A stretch of DNA of 64,000 nt from Paenibacillus selenitireducens (GCF_002021565.1 NZ_MSZX01000001.1:434027-498026), one strand, 5' to 3'. Numbered from the stretch's first letter, positions 8,996 to 18,539 are shown. Numbers and translations: made by a program. Notes: generated from the sequence alone by a model not told the origin.

Positions 8996-9436
8996 TTACA
9001 TGAATGAATTTTTGCCCAAGAGTAGAAGCAATGCTTCGATGACAGCTGCACTTTGGGGTGTTAAGTTTTTGAACAAGTTTTTGGCTTGGCGAGGCTTCAG
9101 TTGTTCTATAACCGGGCTCAATTCTTTCACTTCACGTTCAAGCTGCTCCATATGCATTTGCAATGCAGTCAGTCGTTGGGAGACTTCCTCTTCGTGGGTG
9201 ACTTTACTCCACTCGGTTAAATACTGCTTGATCTCTTCCAAGGTATACTTCTCTTGCTTCATCTGATTAATACGTTCTAAACGTATTAAGGTTTCATCGC
9301 TGTATAGACGATAGTTGCTGCTGGAACGCTGTTCAGGTTCAATCAATCCAAGCGTGGTGTAATAGTCGATCGTTCGTTGGCTAACATTCGCTGCTTTGGC
9401 TAATTCGCTGATGCGATACATTTTCACTGTTCCCAA
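8996..9436 (-). CDS. MerR family transcriptional regulator
   Basis: 146 residues. The N-terminal MerR winged helix (YRISELAKAANVSQRTIDYY, TLGLIEP, NYRLYSDETLIRLERI) is followed by a long coiled coil (~70-115) and a short helical tail, with no cysteine-rich metal site. TTG at 9436 fits the GAGGTG site best; a plain ATG five codons later is possible. It is the first gene of an operon with the YugP-type peptidase. The inducer is unknown. Confidence 0.88.
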   Translation of the reverse strand: MGTVKMYRISELAKAANVSQRTIDYYTTLGLIEPEQRSSSNYRLYSDETLIRLERINQMKQEKYTLEEIKQYLTEWSKVTHEEEVSQRLTALQMHMEQLEREVKELSPVIEQLKPRQAKNLFKNLTPQSAAVIEALLLLLGKNSFM

Positions 9437-9607
9437 TGTTCAACACCTCGCTTTACTTTCTTATGTGTAGTTCTATGATACTAGAATTTAAACTATACAG
9501 TCAAACGTGATGGTTTTGTGAATCATGCGGCCAAGCATAAAGTGAATATAAATAACATCATATGTAATGCATAAGTCGGATATTCACATTTATTAACAAC
9601 AATCTAT

Positions 9608-9636
9608 TGTAATTTGGGAATATCGTCGTATATAAT
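9608..9636 (+). promoter_or_regulatory. SigA-type promoter of the former amt gene
   Basis: TTGTAA (9608-9613), 17-bp spacer, TATAAT (9631-9636). It now drives the amt remnant and the downstream DUF294/exonuclease genes. Confidence 0.65.
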
Positions 9637-9656
9637 GCAAATATGATGAAGGGAAA

Positions 9657-9673
9657 TGTTATATAACCTAACA
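9657..9673 (+). promoter_or_regulatory. GlnR/TnrA-type nitrogen-control box
   Basis: TGTTA-TATAACC-TAACA is an exact match to the TGTNA-N7-TNACA consensus bound by GlnR and TnrA. It lies 20 bp after the -10 box, inside the transcribed leader. In related bacteria a box at this kind of position is repressive. The consensus is established; regulation here is inferred. Confidence 0.75.
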
Positions 9674-9693
9674 CATTTAAGAGGTGAGCCGCA

Positions 9694-9894
9694 ATGAAAA
9701 AGAAATTATTGTGCTTCATGTGGATTGGGTTAGCTGTTTAAATCGGAATCGATGATCCTGCATATGCTTTCTCTGTTCACGGTGTCGTAATGGTGTTGTC
9801 CTTTATTGTATTGCTGGCGATTAAGAAAATGACTGGATTACGCGTGACGGAAGAGGAAGAAGTTGGTTATAGCTCCGAAAATGCAAGTCTGATG
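9694..9894 (+). pseudogene. Remnant of an ammonium transporter gene (amtB/nrgA)
   Basis: The stretch begins with a well-placed GAGGTG and ATG. It reads as the Amt N-terminus (MKKKLLCFMWIGLAV), a TAA stop, then in the same frame a mid-protein Amt motif (IDDPAYAFSVHGV), then the Amt C-terminal helix and tail (SFIVLLAIKKMTGLRVTEEEE). About 350 internal residues are missing, which suggests at least two internal deletions plus a nonsense codon. The upstream GlnR/TnrA-type box fits an amt gene. The frame continues into the DUF294 gene. Recognition rests on remembered Amt motifs, not on an alignment. Confidence 0.7.
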
Positions 9895-11028
9895 AACATA
9901 GCAACGGCGGAGGTGGGCGTATTGAATTTACTCTCGAGCGCCATGGTCGATTTAAATGCGGCAACGAATGTTTATGAACTACGTTTGCATCGAGATGCAT
10001 GGCAGTCTTTATGGCAGCGTGAGTTGCAGCGGATCGATGTATTGGATTGGAATCAACAATTAAATCAATGGCATGATGCATTAATCGCCGAGACCATTCG
10101 GATGAGTGAACGCCAATTAGAGCAGGAAGGGTGGGGGACTCCCCCCTCCCGATATGCATTTGTCTTATTCGGCAGCGGGGGCAGAGGAGAACAAGCCATG
10201 TGGAGCGATCAAGATCATGGGTTGATTATGGAGGATTCCACCGACCCCAAGGCAACGGAGTATTTCATGCGTCTGACGAATCTAATTGTAGACCAATTAA
10301 TTGTGCTCGGATTCCCTCGCTGCAAGGGGGAAGTATTATCAAATAACCCCTTGTGGTGTAAGACGCTGCAAGGCTGGGAAGAACAATTAACTACATGGAT
10401 GAATGATCTGAGCTGGGAGAATGTTCGTTATCTGCTTATAATGGCGGACATGCGTCGGATATACGGGGATGAAGGGCTTGTCCTTGCTTGTCGTTATATG
10501 TATACAAGACTTCTAGAACAATCTCCATGTATTGGGGAAGCCATGTTACGCAATACATTATTTTATAAAGCCTCGGTGAATCACTTCGGTCAGATCATCC
10601 GGGAACGATTCGGAGAATTTGCAGGTGGCGTCAATTTGAAATATGGTGCATATATTCCGCTCGTGAATGGGATACGGTATCTCGCGCTAACCTCCCAATC
10701 GAATCCTACCGACTCAGGGGTACATGTACCGCTACAAGTGTTCGAACAGACTTCAACCTGGCAAAGGATACAATCCCTGCAACATTCAAACCAGAAGTTT
10801 AAAGAACTGATTGACCGTTGTGAAGCGACATTCAAATCTGTCTTGCTACGTCGAGCTGGGATTCCCTTCGTCATGGAAGAGGGACAATATGTTAGTCATG
10901 GATACATCGAAGAGTACGATTTGACACGTGAGGTTGCCAGAGCCTTGAAGCAAGAATTGCAAGTTGTACATCAGCTGCAACGTCACTTGAACAAACAAAT
11001 TCGTATACAATTGAGGAATGAACGATGA
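9790..11028 (+). CDS. DUF294 nucleotidyltransferase-like protein
   Basis: A GlnD-like nucleotidyltransferase fold: the motif LFGSGGRGEQAMWSDQDHGL (residues ~125-145) supplies the GS and metal-binding aspartates of the Pol-beta superfamily. The C-terminal half matches DUF294_C helices. The CBS domains usual in DUF294 proteins are absent. The first ~35 residues (a hydrophobic helix and LRVTEEEE) are leftover Amt sequence, so the native start may be ATG 9895, although that ATG has no clear ribosome site. It overlaps the exonuclease gene by ATGA, so translation is probably coupled. Substrate unknown. Confidence 0.85.
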   Translation: MVLSFIVLLAIKKMTGLRVTEEEEVGYSSENASLMNIATAEVGVLNLLSSAMVDLNAATNVYELRLHRDAWQSLWQRELQRIDVLDWNQQLNQWHDALIAETIRMSERQLEQEGWGTPPSRYAFVLFGSGGRGEQAMWSDQDHGLIMEDSTDPKATEYFMRLTNLIVDQLIVLGFPRCKGEVLSNNPLWCKTLQGWEEQLTTWMNDLSWENVRYLLIMADMRRIYGDEGLVLACRYMYTRLLEQSPCIGEAMLRNTLFYKASVNHFGQIIRERFGEFAGGVNLKYGAYIPLVNGIRYLALTSQSNPTDSGVHVPLQVFEQTSTWQRIQSLQHSNQKFKELIDRCEATFKSVLLRRAGIPFVMEEGQYVSHGYIEEYDLTREVARALKQELQVVHQLQRHLNKQIRIQLRNER

Positions 11029-11768
11029 AAGATAGAGGATCAACCGAGGGCAGTTGGTGGGGTGCACTAAAACGGGGGCAGATTTCATCCGCCTTTTCTT
11101 CGATCATCGGGGTGCCAAATGCGAAGGCGGAGCAGATTGCATTTATGCGTTCGACACTCAAAGAGCAACGCAAACCGAATGTGCTGTATACGCCTTTTCA
11201 AGAACTTGAAGTTGTCGTCTTTGATTTAGAAACAACGGGCTTCCTTCCGAATCACGGGGATGAGATTATCTCGATAGGTGCGGTGAAGGTGAGAGGCGAT
11301 CAGGTCTTAGAGACGGAGACCTTCTATACATTAGTCCAAGCGAATCAGACCGTTTCTCCAGAGATCGAGCAGCTGACCGGCATTACGAATGATATGTTGT
11401 TGGATGGTGTTCCATTATCTACGGCTTTGCAGCAATTCATGAAATTTGTCGGGTCTGATGTTTTAGTTGCTCATGCGAGCGGACACGATAAAGCTTTTTT
11501 GATATCAGCCTTCTGGAAAATATGGCGAGCGCGTTGGTCCCATCGGTTAGTGGATACGATGATGGTTGCTAAATGGCTGGAAGCGGAATCGAGGAACTAT
11601 ACCTTAGACGAATTGTTACGAATGAATGATGTCCCCATAACGACAAGGCATCATGCCTTGGAGGATGCGAAAATGACAGCTGAATTGTGGGCGATATATA
11701 TCCGTAGGATGCGCGAGCGCCAAGTCACGACACTTGGTGATTTATATGCGTATCTAAGTTCATCATAA
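11025..11768 (+). CDS. DEDDh 3'-5' exonuclease (PolC/DnaQ epsilon-like)
   Basis: 247 residues. A ~65-residue leader of unknown fold is followed by the exonuclease domain: VVVFDLETTG (Exo I), LVAHASGHDKAFL (Exo II) and RHHALEDAKMTAELW (Exo III, with the DEDDh histidine). It is a free-standing proofreading-type nuclease for DNA or RNA 3' ends. DUF294 and such exonucleases are often adjacent in other genomes, where they sit beside a transporter. Here the coupling (ATGA overlap) is kept while both flanking transporters have decayed. Confidence 0.9.
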   Translation: MKDRGSTEGSWWGALKRGQISSAFSSIIGVPNAKAEQIAFMRSTLKEQRKPNVLYTPFQELEVVVFDLETTGFLPNHGDEIISIGAVKVRGDQVLETETFYTLVQANQTVSPEIEQLTGITNDMLLDGVPLSTALQQFMKFVGSDVLVAHASGHDKAFLISAFWKIWRARWSHRLVDTMMVAKWLEAESRNYTLDELLRMNDVPITTRHHALEDAKMTAELWAIYIRRMRERQVTTLGDLYAYLSSS

Positions 11769-12465
11769 TGGACGCCTCTTTCATTGGAAACCATAATAGA
11801 AATTATAAACATAAACCCTTGCTTGGATTCATTGTTGTAGGACGCAAGGCGCTCCCATTACTGAACAAAATTTTCAATATCCGGTCGAATGAGTTATTTT
11901 TACTATCGATCTTTGCGACGCTGTTCATCGTAGCTGGATTCTCGGAAACGATCCATGTTGCCGAAGCGATTGGTGCCTTATTGATTGGATTGGTGCTTGC
12001 CGAAACCGAGCATATGAAACGTATCGAGCATCTGGTGCTTCCGTTTCGCGATTTCTTCGGTGCCTTGTTCTTCTTCAGCTTCGGGTTAACTATTGATCCG
12101 TTGACTTTGGGTGGCGAAGCGGTATGGGGTTAGCGATTGGTTCCGTAATAATTACGTTGATCGGCAACTATGTTGCTGGAATGCTTGCGGGACGGAGTGC
12201 AGGATTATCGCCAAAGGCTTCATCCAACATCGGATTAACGATCGTATCGCGGGGTGAATTTTCAATCATTATCGCGAATTTAGGAAAAGCAGGCGGTCTG
12301 CTTGCGATTTTACAGCCGTTCTCCGCGTTGTATGTATTGATCTTAGCGATATTAGGACCACTACTAACCAAAGAATCAAAGCATGTATATAATTTATTGA
12401 ACAAAATCTTTAAGCTTGATCGGAATTATAAGAAGAGTAAGTTGAAAAATCAGTCTGAAACGTAA
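11768..12465 (+). pseudogene. Decayed CPA2 cation/proton antiporter (KefB/KhtU-like)
   Basis: Two overlapping frames encode consecutive parts of one antiporter. The first (to a TAG at about 12132) has SETIHVAEAIGALLIGLVLAE and FRDFFGALFFFSFGL. The second, in another frame from about 12124, continues with SPKASSNIGLTIVSRGEFS and helices to the C-terminus. One extra G in the tatGGGGtta run near 12119-12122 would join them, so a single-base loss is likely. Only about 225 of ~400 residues remain; the first five or so membrane segments are missing. Both truncation and frameshift argue for a pseudogene. Confidence 0.8.
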
Positions 12466-12494
12466 CGTATTATGAGCGAAAAGGGGAAAGGGAC

Positions 12495-12836
12495 ATGACG
12501 AACATAAGCAAAAAAATGATGAGCATCGGAATGACCATCATCTTATTGCTGTCCGTATTTATTCCTGTAGCCCACGTTGAAAATGCGAGCGCGCCGATTG
12601 GTTCCAACAGTCTTCTTTTGCAAGGCGAGCAAAAAGACGGTTTTACGACGGTGCAACGTATCCCAAAAATCAAGCAATTGTTCGTTCCTCAGATTATACC
12701 AAGTATGGTCGAGTGGATGCGCGATGTGCGGCAAGGTGATTTTTATCTCAGTGTAGTCATTATTTTGACGTTCTTTGTCGTGTTATTAAAAATGAAACTT
12801 CTGAGGCCTCTAAAATACACCTCGAATTATTTATGA
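12495..12836 (+). CDS. Hypothetical exported/membrane protein, 113 aa
   Basis: Starts with ATG behind AAAGGGAC. A hydrophobic N-terminal segment (~9-27) ending at a plausible signal peptidase site is followed by a ~55-residue extracellular stretch. A second hydrophobic segment comes near the C-terminus (DFYLSVVIILTFFVVLLKMK) with a basic tail. No family recognised. It lies just after the antiporter remnant and may have been part of that transcript. Confidence 0.55.
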   Translation: MTNISKKMMSIGMTIILLLSVFIPVAHVENASAPIGSNSLLLQGEQKDGFTTVQRIPKIKQLFVPQIIPSMVEWMRDVRQGDFYLSVVIILTFFVVLLKMKLLRPLKYTSNYL

Positions 12837-12843
12837 CCCTGTT

Positions 12844-14148
12844 TTATTTGACGGTTTTATCCGGTTTGATCAGAAAGAACGAAAGTGCTAATCCCGCTAA
12901 CGAGAGTGCTGATACGGTAATGAATATGGTTTGGTGCGAAATATCCATCATCCAGCCGAACAGCGGTGGTCCAATAGCAACACCGATAAAACGCAAGCTG
13001 TTATACAAAGAAGTTATCATCCCACGTTCCCCTTTATCCACGGCACCTGTGATCATGGTGTTCAGACATGGAAGCAATAACCCCGTTCCAATGCTGCTTA
13101 GCGTCAATAAACCAATGAATACATAGATGTTCTGATTGAAAAAGATAGCGCAGGCTAGTGCGACTGTCATGAGTATTAACCCCACGTTTGTGAACCAACG
13201 GATCAATACCCCAGATTTCTTAATAATACTCCCTGAAATATAGGATGTAGTGACCATGCCTAAGAGCGGAATGGCTAACACAAGACCTTTGATGACACCG
13301 TCAATGTTATAAGGTGCTTTTTCCAAAATATTAGATAAGTAGAACAGAATACCGAAAAGAATGAATAACGCTAACGACCCCACGAAGAACGATGAAATTA
13401 ACCAACGCCCTTTTTTCTTGAAGATCGTTCCGATCGTGTGAATATATTGCTTCAGCGGCAAGGGATCATTTTGTTTCTTTGGTTCTTTGATGAACCAAAT
13501 CACCATTACTAAAGCAACGGCACAAAACACGGGAAATGCAAAGAACGCTGCATACCACACAAGGAGTGCCAACAAAGATCCTAATATAGGGCTTACCACT
13601 TTTCCTGAACCATTCGAGGCCTCAATCAACCCGAGTGCTTTACTCTCGGTGGCATCCTTGAACAAATCACCGACGAGTGCCATGGCAATAGGTGCTGTTC
13701 CAGCCGCTCCAATGCCTTGTAGAGCCCTTGCCGTAATGAGAATAGGATAAGATCCCCATGCTGCAGCAAAGCCTCCTAAGATCCCCGCACCCCCGTATAA
13801 GATCAGAGCAGGAACGAGAACCATCTTACGGGTATAACGATCTGCTAAATAACCTGTTACCGGAATGACAATCGCGGATGCAATGGAGAAAATAGAAATG
13901 ACCAAGCTGCTCTGAAATTTTGAAATATGAAGTTGTTGTTGGAGTTGGGGTAAGATGGGAACGAGCATGGAATTCCCTAGCACCATGACTAACGGCACGC
14001 TAGCCAAGGCAATAAAAATCATCATTTGTCCTTTTCCTGCAGCGGTTTCATTGGATGATTTTTTTTGCACAGTTTGGTCGTCGACAGATTCAATATCACT
14101 TTCGAACGTAATGGAAAGAAGTTTTTTTGATTTTGTTTTGGTGGACAT
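12844..14148 (-). CDS. MFS transporter, DHA1 drug/siderophore exporter type
   Basis: 434 residues with a cytoplasmic N-terminal extension of ~40 residues and twelve predicted helices. MFS motif A is visible after TM2 (GYLADRYTRKMV), and the TM4-5 region (ARALQGIGAAGTAPIAMALV) and GKVVSPILGSLLA resemble the motif C area of proton antiporters. It is similar in kind to YmfD-like exporters. The substrate cannot be read from sequence. The ATG follows AGAGAGG. It is divergent from the thioredoxin-like gene. Confidence 0.88.
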   Translation of the reverse strand: MSTKTKSKKLLSITFESDIESVDDQTVQKKSSNETAAGKGQMMIFIALASVPLVMVLGNSMLVPILPQLQQQLHISKFQSSLVISIFSIASAIVIPVTGYLADRYTRKMVLVPALILYGGAGILGGFAAAWGSYPILITARALQGIGAAGTAPIAMALVGDLFKDATESKALGLIEASNGSGKVVSPILGSLLALLVWYAAFFAFPVFCAVALVMVIWFIKEPKKQNDPLPLKQYIHTIGTIFKKKGRWLISSFFVGSLALFILFGILFYLSNILEKAPYNIDGVIKGLVLAIPLLGMVTTSYISGSIIKKSGVLIRWFTNVGLILMTVALACAIFFNQNIYVFIGLLTLSSIGTGLLLPCLNTMITGAVDKGERGMITSLYNSLRFIGVAIGPPLFGWMMDISHQTIFITVSALSLAGLALSFFLIKPDKTVK

Positions 14149-14230
14149 CCTTCAAAGACCTCTCTTCATGTCATGTAGCGTTACTGTACCCGTTCTGTCC
14201 TAGAGACATGCAAAAAAAGATTGGAAAGGT

Positions 14231-14260
14231 TTGATATATTGCGGAAAAACAGGGTACAAT
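14231..14260 (+). promoter_or_regulatory. SigA-type promoter for the thioredoxin-like gene
   Basis: TTGATA (14231-14236), 18-bp spacer, TACAAT (14255-14260), about 48 bp before the start codon. Confidence 0.65.
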
Positions 14261-14307
14261 AGAGGAAGAAGCAACCAATTACATAAAAGATAAGAAGGTT
14301 ATCACCA

Positions 14308-14859
14308 ATGAGACGAAATCTATGGTTATTGGTCATCATTGTCGTATTGGGCGCGATTGCGATCAATCAGAATTTGGGCAAGAAGGAGAGTACTGTCAGT
14401 GCAAATGCACAGTCTTTACCTACGGAAGTTGCCCCAATGTTGAACAAATTAGCACCTGCGTTCGAATTGCCGGGCTTAGATGGTAAGTTGTATAAGGTTG
14501 GCGGCCAGCGCGACAAGGTGACGATGTTGAATTTCTGGGCTTCCTGGTGTGAACCCTGTCAGATGGAAGCTCCGGATCTGAAACATCTCTCAGAGAAATA
14601 TAAAGATCAGATGGACATGTACTCCATTAACGTAACGTCGACCGATACGAAAGAGAAGGCAATGGCTTTCGTGGAACAATATCAGCTTACGAATCCGATT
14701 CTGTTGGATTTGAAGGGGGATCAGTTTAAGCTCTATAAGGGAATTGCTTATCCGACCAATATTCTAATCGATCGTAATGGAGTCATTCGAGACATTACAC
14801 TTGGTATTGTGCCAGCGAAGAAAATGGAAGAAAAGATACAGAATATCCTATCGGATTAA
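14308..14859 (+). CDS. Membrane-anchored TlpA/ResA-like thiol-disulfide oxidoreductase
   Basis: 183 residues. An uncleaved N-terminal signal anchor (~4-20) puts a thioredoxin-fold domain outside the membrane. The active site is WASWCEPC near residue 75, with the cis-proline loop AYPTNILIDRNG near residue 150. ResA-like proteins reduce the haem-binding cysteines of apocytochrome c; TlpA and StoA relatives act on other exported thiols. No cytochrome biogenesis genes are adjacent, so the partner is open. A shared terminator separates it from cimA. Confidence 0.9.
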   Translation: MRRNLWLLVIIVVLGAIAINQNLGKKESTVSANAQSLPTEVAPMLNKLAPAFELPGLDGKLYKVGGQRDKVTMLNFWASWCEPCQMEAPDLKHLSEKYKDQMDMYSINVTSTDTKEKAMAFVEQYQLTNPILLDLKGDQFKLYKGIAYPTNILIDRNGVIRDITLGIVPAKKMEEKIQNILSD

Positions 14860-14863
14860 CATA

Positions 14864-14925
14864 AAAACCCTCAAGCATTGTCGGCGTACATTGAAGTACA
14901 ATCGAATGCTTGAGGGTTTTGTGTG
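14864..14925. terminator. Bidirectional terminator
   Basis: Sixteen-base stem AAAACCCTCAAGCATT/AATGCTTGAGGGTTTT with a 25-nt loop, between the convergent thioredoxin-like and cimA genes. Confidence 0.88.
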
Positions 14926-14939
14926 TGTCAAAGCAATGA

Positions 14940-16556
14940 TTAGTGGTTTACAAGACCAAGCCGTTGTGTATCGGAAGGGATGTTGTTTGCCACTTTCTTC
15001 TGACCGATTAGAGCATACCGGAAGCTATCGATAAGGGCTTCCCAACTGGCTTCAATGACGTTACCCGAGACACCGACAGTGTTCCAATGGTTGTTGAAAT
15101 CCGTGGACTCAATGAGTACCCGAACCTTCGCTGCCGTAGCATCTTGGTCATCCATTACGCGAACTTTATAATCGGATAGATGCATTTCTTTCAGCGATGG
15201 GAAGTGCTGGATCAGTGCTTTCCGCAATGCATTATCCAATGCGTTGACAGGACCGTTGCCTTCCGCAGCTGTATACACGCTCTCATCATCGATTCGGATC
15301 TTGACGATGGCTTCAGAAACAACCGGACGGTCGACGCTTTTCTCAACGATCATCTTGAAAGATTCTAACGTAAATAATTCTTTTAATTCTCCGTTGGCCT
15401 CACGAAGCAACAACTCTAATGAAGCATCGGCACCTTCGAAGGAATATCCTTGATGTTCAAGGTCTTTGATCCGATTCATGACTTCTTTAGTTAAGGGGTT
15501 GTTCGAATCCAAGCTTAATCCAAGATCTTGCGCACGGGATAAGATATTGCTCTGACCTGCCAATTCAGATACGAGGACGCGTTGTTTGTTGCCGACTAAC
15601 TCAGGAGCAATATGCTCGTAAGTACGTGAATCGCGCAAGATAGCTGAGACGTGGATACCGCCTTTGTGGGCAAAAGCGGCATTTCCTACATATGCTTGGT
15701 TCACAGGCATATGTACATTGGCGATTTCACTCACATAACGAGCCACATTCGTAAGCTGCGCTAATTGTTCTTGTTCGATACAATGGTATCCCATTTTTAA
15801 TTGTAAGGTCGGAATAATGGAGCATAGATTGGCATTCCCGCAACGTTCGCCGTAGCCGTTAATGGTCCCTTGTACTTGTCTTGCCCCTGCTTGAATGGCT
15901 GCTAATGTATTAGCGACGGCAAGTTCGCAGTCATTGTGCGTATGGATGCTCAGCTTCGCGTTCAATTCGCGATGTACGGAGGATACGATATCATACACTT
16001 CAGTAGGCAGCGTTCCGCCATTGGTATCACACATGGTAATCCAATCGGCCCCTGCTTCCTCTGCACGCTTCAAGACGGCGAGCGCATACTCGGGATTGTT
16101 TTTATAACCGTCAAAAAAATGTTCCGCATCAAAAATGACTTCCAAATGATTGCGTTTCAGGAACGCAATCGAATCATAAATCATAGCCATATTCTCTTCA
16201 AGGGATGTTTGAAGGGCTGTGTGTACATGGAAATCCCATGATTTACCAACCAAAGTTGCCGCTTTCACACCTGATTCAACAATGCGATTCAAATTCGCAT
16301 CCTGCTCGACGATCGAATCTTTACGGCGCGTACTGCCAAAAGCGGTAAGTTTTGCACGTAAATTCAAGCTCATTGCTCTTTTGAAAAATTCAATATCTTT
16401 GCCGTTGCTGCCCGGATTACCGCCTTCAATATAGTGAACACCGAAAGTGTCGAGTTTCTTAGCGATTTTTAATTTGTCATCAGCAGATAGGCTGATGCCT
16501 TCACCTTGCGTTCCATCTCGTAGTGTCGTATCAAAGAGTGAAATAGCCGTAGACAT
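14940..16556 (-). CDS. cimA: Citramalate synthase
   Basis: 538 residues. It condenses acetyl-CoA and pyruvate to (R)-citramalate, giving a threonine-independent route to isoleucine. The HMGL-like TIM barrel starts SLFDTTLRDGTQGEGIS, with the metal-binding SIHTHNDCELA and GTINGYGERCGNANL. After AHKGGIHVSA comes the LeuA-type C-terminal dimer/allosteric domain (~400-538). Length and the GNANL motif favour the CimA subgroup over 2-isopropylmalate synthase. ATG at 16556 is chosen for the AAGGAGG site; the frame opens 13 codons earlier without one. No T-box leader is seen. Confidence 0.92.
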   Translation of the reverse strand: MSTAISLFDTTLRDGTQGEGISLSADDKLKIAKKLDTFGVHYIEGGNPGSNGKDIEFFKRAMSLNLRAKLTAFGSTRRKDSIVEQDANLNRIVESGVKAATLVGKSWDFHVHTALQTSLEENMAMIYDSIAFLKRNHLEVIFDAEHFFDGYKNNPEYALAVLKRAEEAGADWITMCDTNGGTLPTEVYDIVSSVHRELNAKLSIHTHNDCELAVANTLAAIQAGARQVQGTINGYGERCGNANLCSIIPTLQLKMGYHCIEQEQLAQLTNVARYVSEIANVHMPVNQAYVGNAAFAHKGGIHVSAILRDSRTYEHIAPELVGNKQRVLVSELAGQSNILSRAQDLGLSLDSNNPLTKEVMNRIKDLEHQGYSFEGADASLELLLREANGELKELFTLESFKMIVEKSVDRPVVSEAIVKIRIDDESVYTAAEGNGPVNALDNALRKALIQHFPSLKEMHLSDYKVRVMDDQDATAAKVRVLIESTDFNNHWNTVGVSGNVIEASWEALIDSFRYALIGQKKVANNIPSDTQRLGLVNH

Positions 16557-16755
16557 GAGAGGGCCTCCTTTTTTGGAAAGTATGATTTCATTCATCTAGA
16601 AGTATAATTTACTTATTATATCACACGAGTTGGTAGAAAGTAGATAGGAATTTCATTTTTTTCTAAGCCTTCAGCTTGACCCTCTAAGGTCGGGAAAGGT
16701 ATGCTGGATACAGGATGAATGGACTTGAAAAAAGACTGGAAATGCGGTGAGATTC

Positions 16756-18051
16756 ATGGTATCAGAACGGGAGCATTATTACCCCCAGCATGGCCGAGTG
16801 ATTCTCCATGTGGATATGAATGCTTTTTATTGCTCTGTACATGAGGCAGAAGAGCCGCATCTCTATGCGAATAAGCCGACCGCGGTTGCTGGCAGTATCG
16901 AGCTGCGTAAAGGAATTATCGTTACTTGTTCATATGCGGCTCGAAGACTTGGTATTCGTACAGGGATGCAAGTTCGCCAAGCCTTAAAATTATGCCCAAC
17001 ACTGATCATAATACAACCTGATTTCCATTTATATCGGAGATATTCGAACCGATTTATGGCACTTGCCAATACGTATACGCCCCTGGTTGAGGCAACATCG
17101 ATTGATGAATGTTATATGGATATTACAGGCTCGAAGCAATTCGGAACTCCCCTTGAAATTGCGGAACAAATACAGCAAAAGATCCGGGAACAGTTGTCAC
17201 TGCCATGCTCTGTGGGGATAGGACCTAATAAGCTGCTCGCCAAGATGGCATCGGATATGAAGAAACCAAACGGAATTACGGTCTTGCGCCGGAGAGATAT
17301 GCCGAATATTTTGTGGGATCAGCCATGCAACAGTTTGTTCGGTATTGGGGAGAAAACAGCGCAGAAGCTGAAAAAATTGCATATCTATACCATCGGTCAA
17401 CTCGCTCAAGCGGATGAACATAAACTGATACAATCCTTTGGGATTGTAGGCACATGGCTGAAGCAAGCGGCGAATGGAATCGATACCTCCCCTGTGAATC
17501 CAGATGCTGAGCAGAGCAAGTCGATTGGCCATACCACGACGCTTCCCCATGATGTTACGAATCGAAGTGACGCACATCGGGTATTCTTAAACTTGACAGA
17601 TCAAGTCGCGCGTCGGATGCGGCGGCAGAAGCTGCTCGCGAAGACCATCCAGATTACGATTCGTACGCCGGACATGAAGACCATCACGCGATCGACCACA
17701 CGGATGACACCCACCGAAAGTGCTGATGAAATCTATCGGGATGCTTGTGCGCTCTATGATCGTCATTGGCCGAGTGATCAACCCGTGCGGCTCTTGGGTG
17801 TTGCTCTACAGAATCTCGTGCCGCGCGCCGAAGCTGCCATTCAATTGGATTTGTTCGACTATGAGAAACAGCCGAAGAAAGAGCAACTTAATGTTGCTAT
17901 GGATCGGTTGCGTGATAAGTTCGGCGAGAATGCCGTTTTGACGGCAGGAATGCTGAGTAATGACCCTTCCGCATTGATCCGAAATCATAGAATTAGAGGG
18001 ACTTCTCTACAAATGGATTTCCGAAAGACCGATCAGGAAGATATTGAATGA
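16756..18051 (+). CDS. dinB: DNA polymerase IV (Y family)
   Basis: 431 residues. An error-prone polymerase for lesion bypass. Catalytic motifs are ILHVDMNAFYCSV (first Asp) and ATSIDECYMDIT (Asp-Glu), followed by the thumb helix-hairpin-helix (IGEKTAQKLKKL) and a little-finger domain. QLDLF near residue 365 is a textbook beta-clamp-binding motif. The C-terminal ~60 residues are longer than in E. coli DinB, as usual in Bacilli. ATG 16756 follows GGTGA; GTG at 16747 is an alternative. No LexA box was recognised upstream. Confidence 0.92.
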   Translation: MVSEREHYYPQHGRVILHVDMNAFYCSVHEAEEPHLYANKPTAVAGSIELRKGIIVTCSYAARRLGIRTGMQVRQALKLCPTLIIIQPDFHLYRRYSNRFMALANTYTPLVEATSIDECYMDITGSKQFGTPLEIAEQIQQKIREQLSLPCSVGIGPNKLLAKMASDMKKPNGITVLRRRDMPNILWDQPCNSLFGIGEKTAQKLKKLHIYTIGQLAQADEHKLIQSFGIVGTWLKQAANGIDTSPVNPDAEQSKSIGHTTTLPHDVTNRSDAHRVFLNLTDQVARRMRRQKLLAKTIQITIRTPDMKTITRSTTRMTPTESADEIYRDACALYDRHWPSDQPVRLLGVALQNLVPRAEAAIQLDLFDYEKQPKKEQLNVAMDRLRDKFGENAVLTAGMLSNDPSALIRNHRIRGTSLQMDFRKTDQEDIE

Positions 18052-18081
18052 GATTTCTCATAGAAAAAACTGACAAACCGT

Positions 18082-18110
18082 TTGAATTTACCTTACTTTT
18101 GTATTATATT
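18082..18110 (+). promoter_or_regulatory. Promoter of the ferredoxin gene
   Basis: TTGAAT (18082-18087), 17-bp spacer, TATATT (18105-18110). Confidence 0.55.
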
Positions 18111-18128
18111 GATGAGTGAGGGTATTAG

Positions 18129-18395
<267 letters not shown>

Positions 18396-18437
18396 TTCGT
18401 TATTCGTTATCATAGCATCTCACATATGTGATCATAG

Positions 18438-18467
18438 AACCCTGGTCAATTATGACCGGGGTTTTTT
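18438..18467 (+). terminator. Rho-independent terminator after fer
   Basis: AACCCTGGTCA/TGACCGGGGTT stem followed by TTTTT. Confidence 0.88.
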
Positions 18468-18539
18468 GTTGTCTTTCGATGGTAAAAGGAATAGGCTGAA
18501 AAACCGATATATCACCTATCAGCAGAAGGGAGAGTCGGA

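Noticed and set aside
12100-12140. Programmed frameshift in the antiporter
   Set aside because: No slippery heptamer; the gene also lacks its 5' half, so decay is simpler.
16557-16746. T-box leader for cimA
   Set aside because: Leader under 200 bp and no T-box (TGGNACCGCG-like) sequence.
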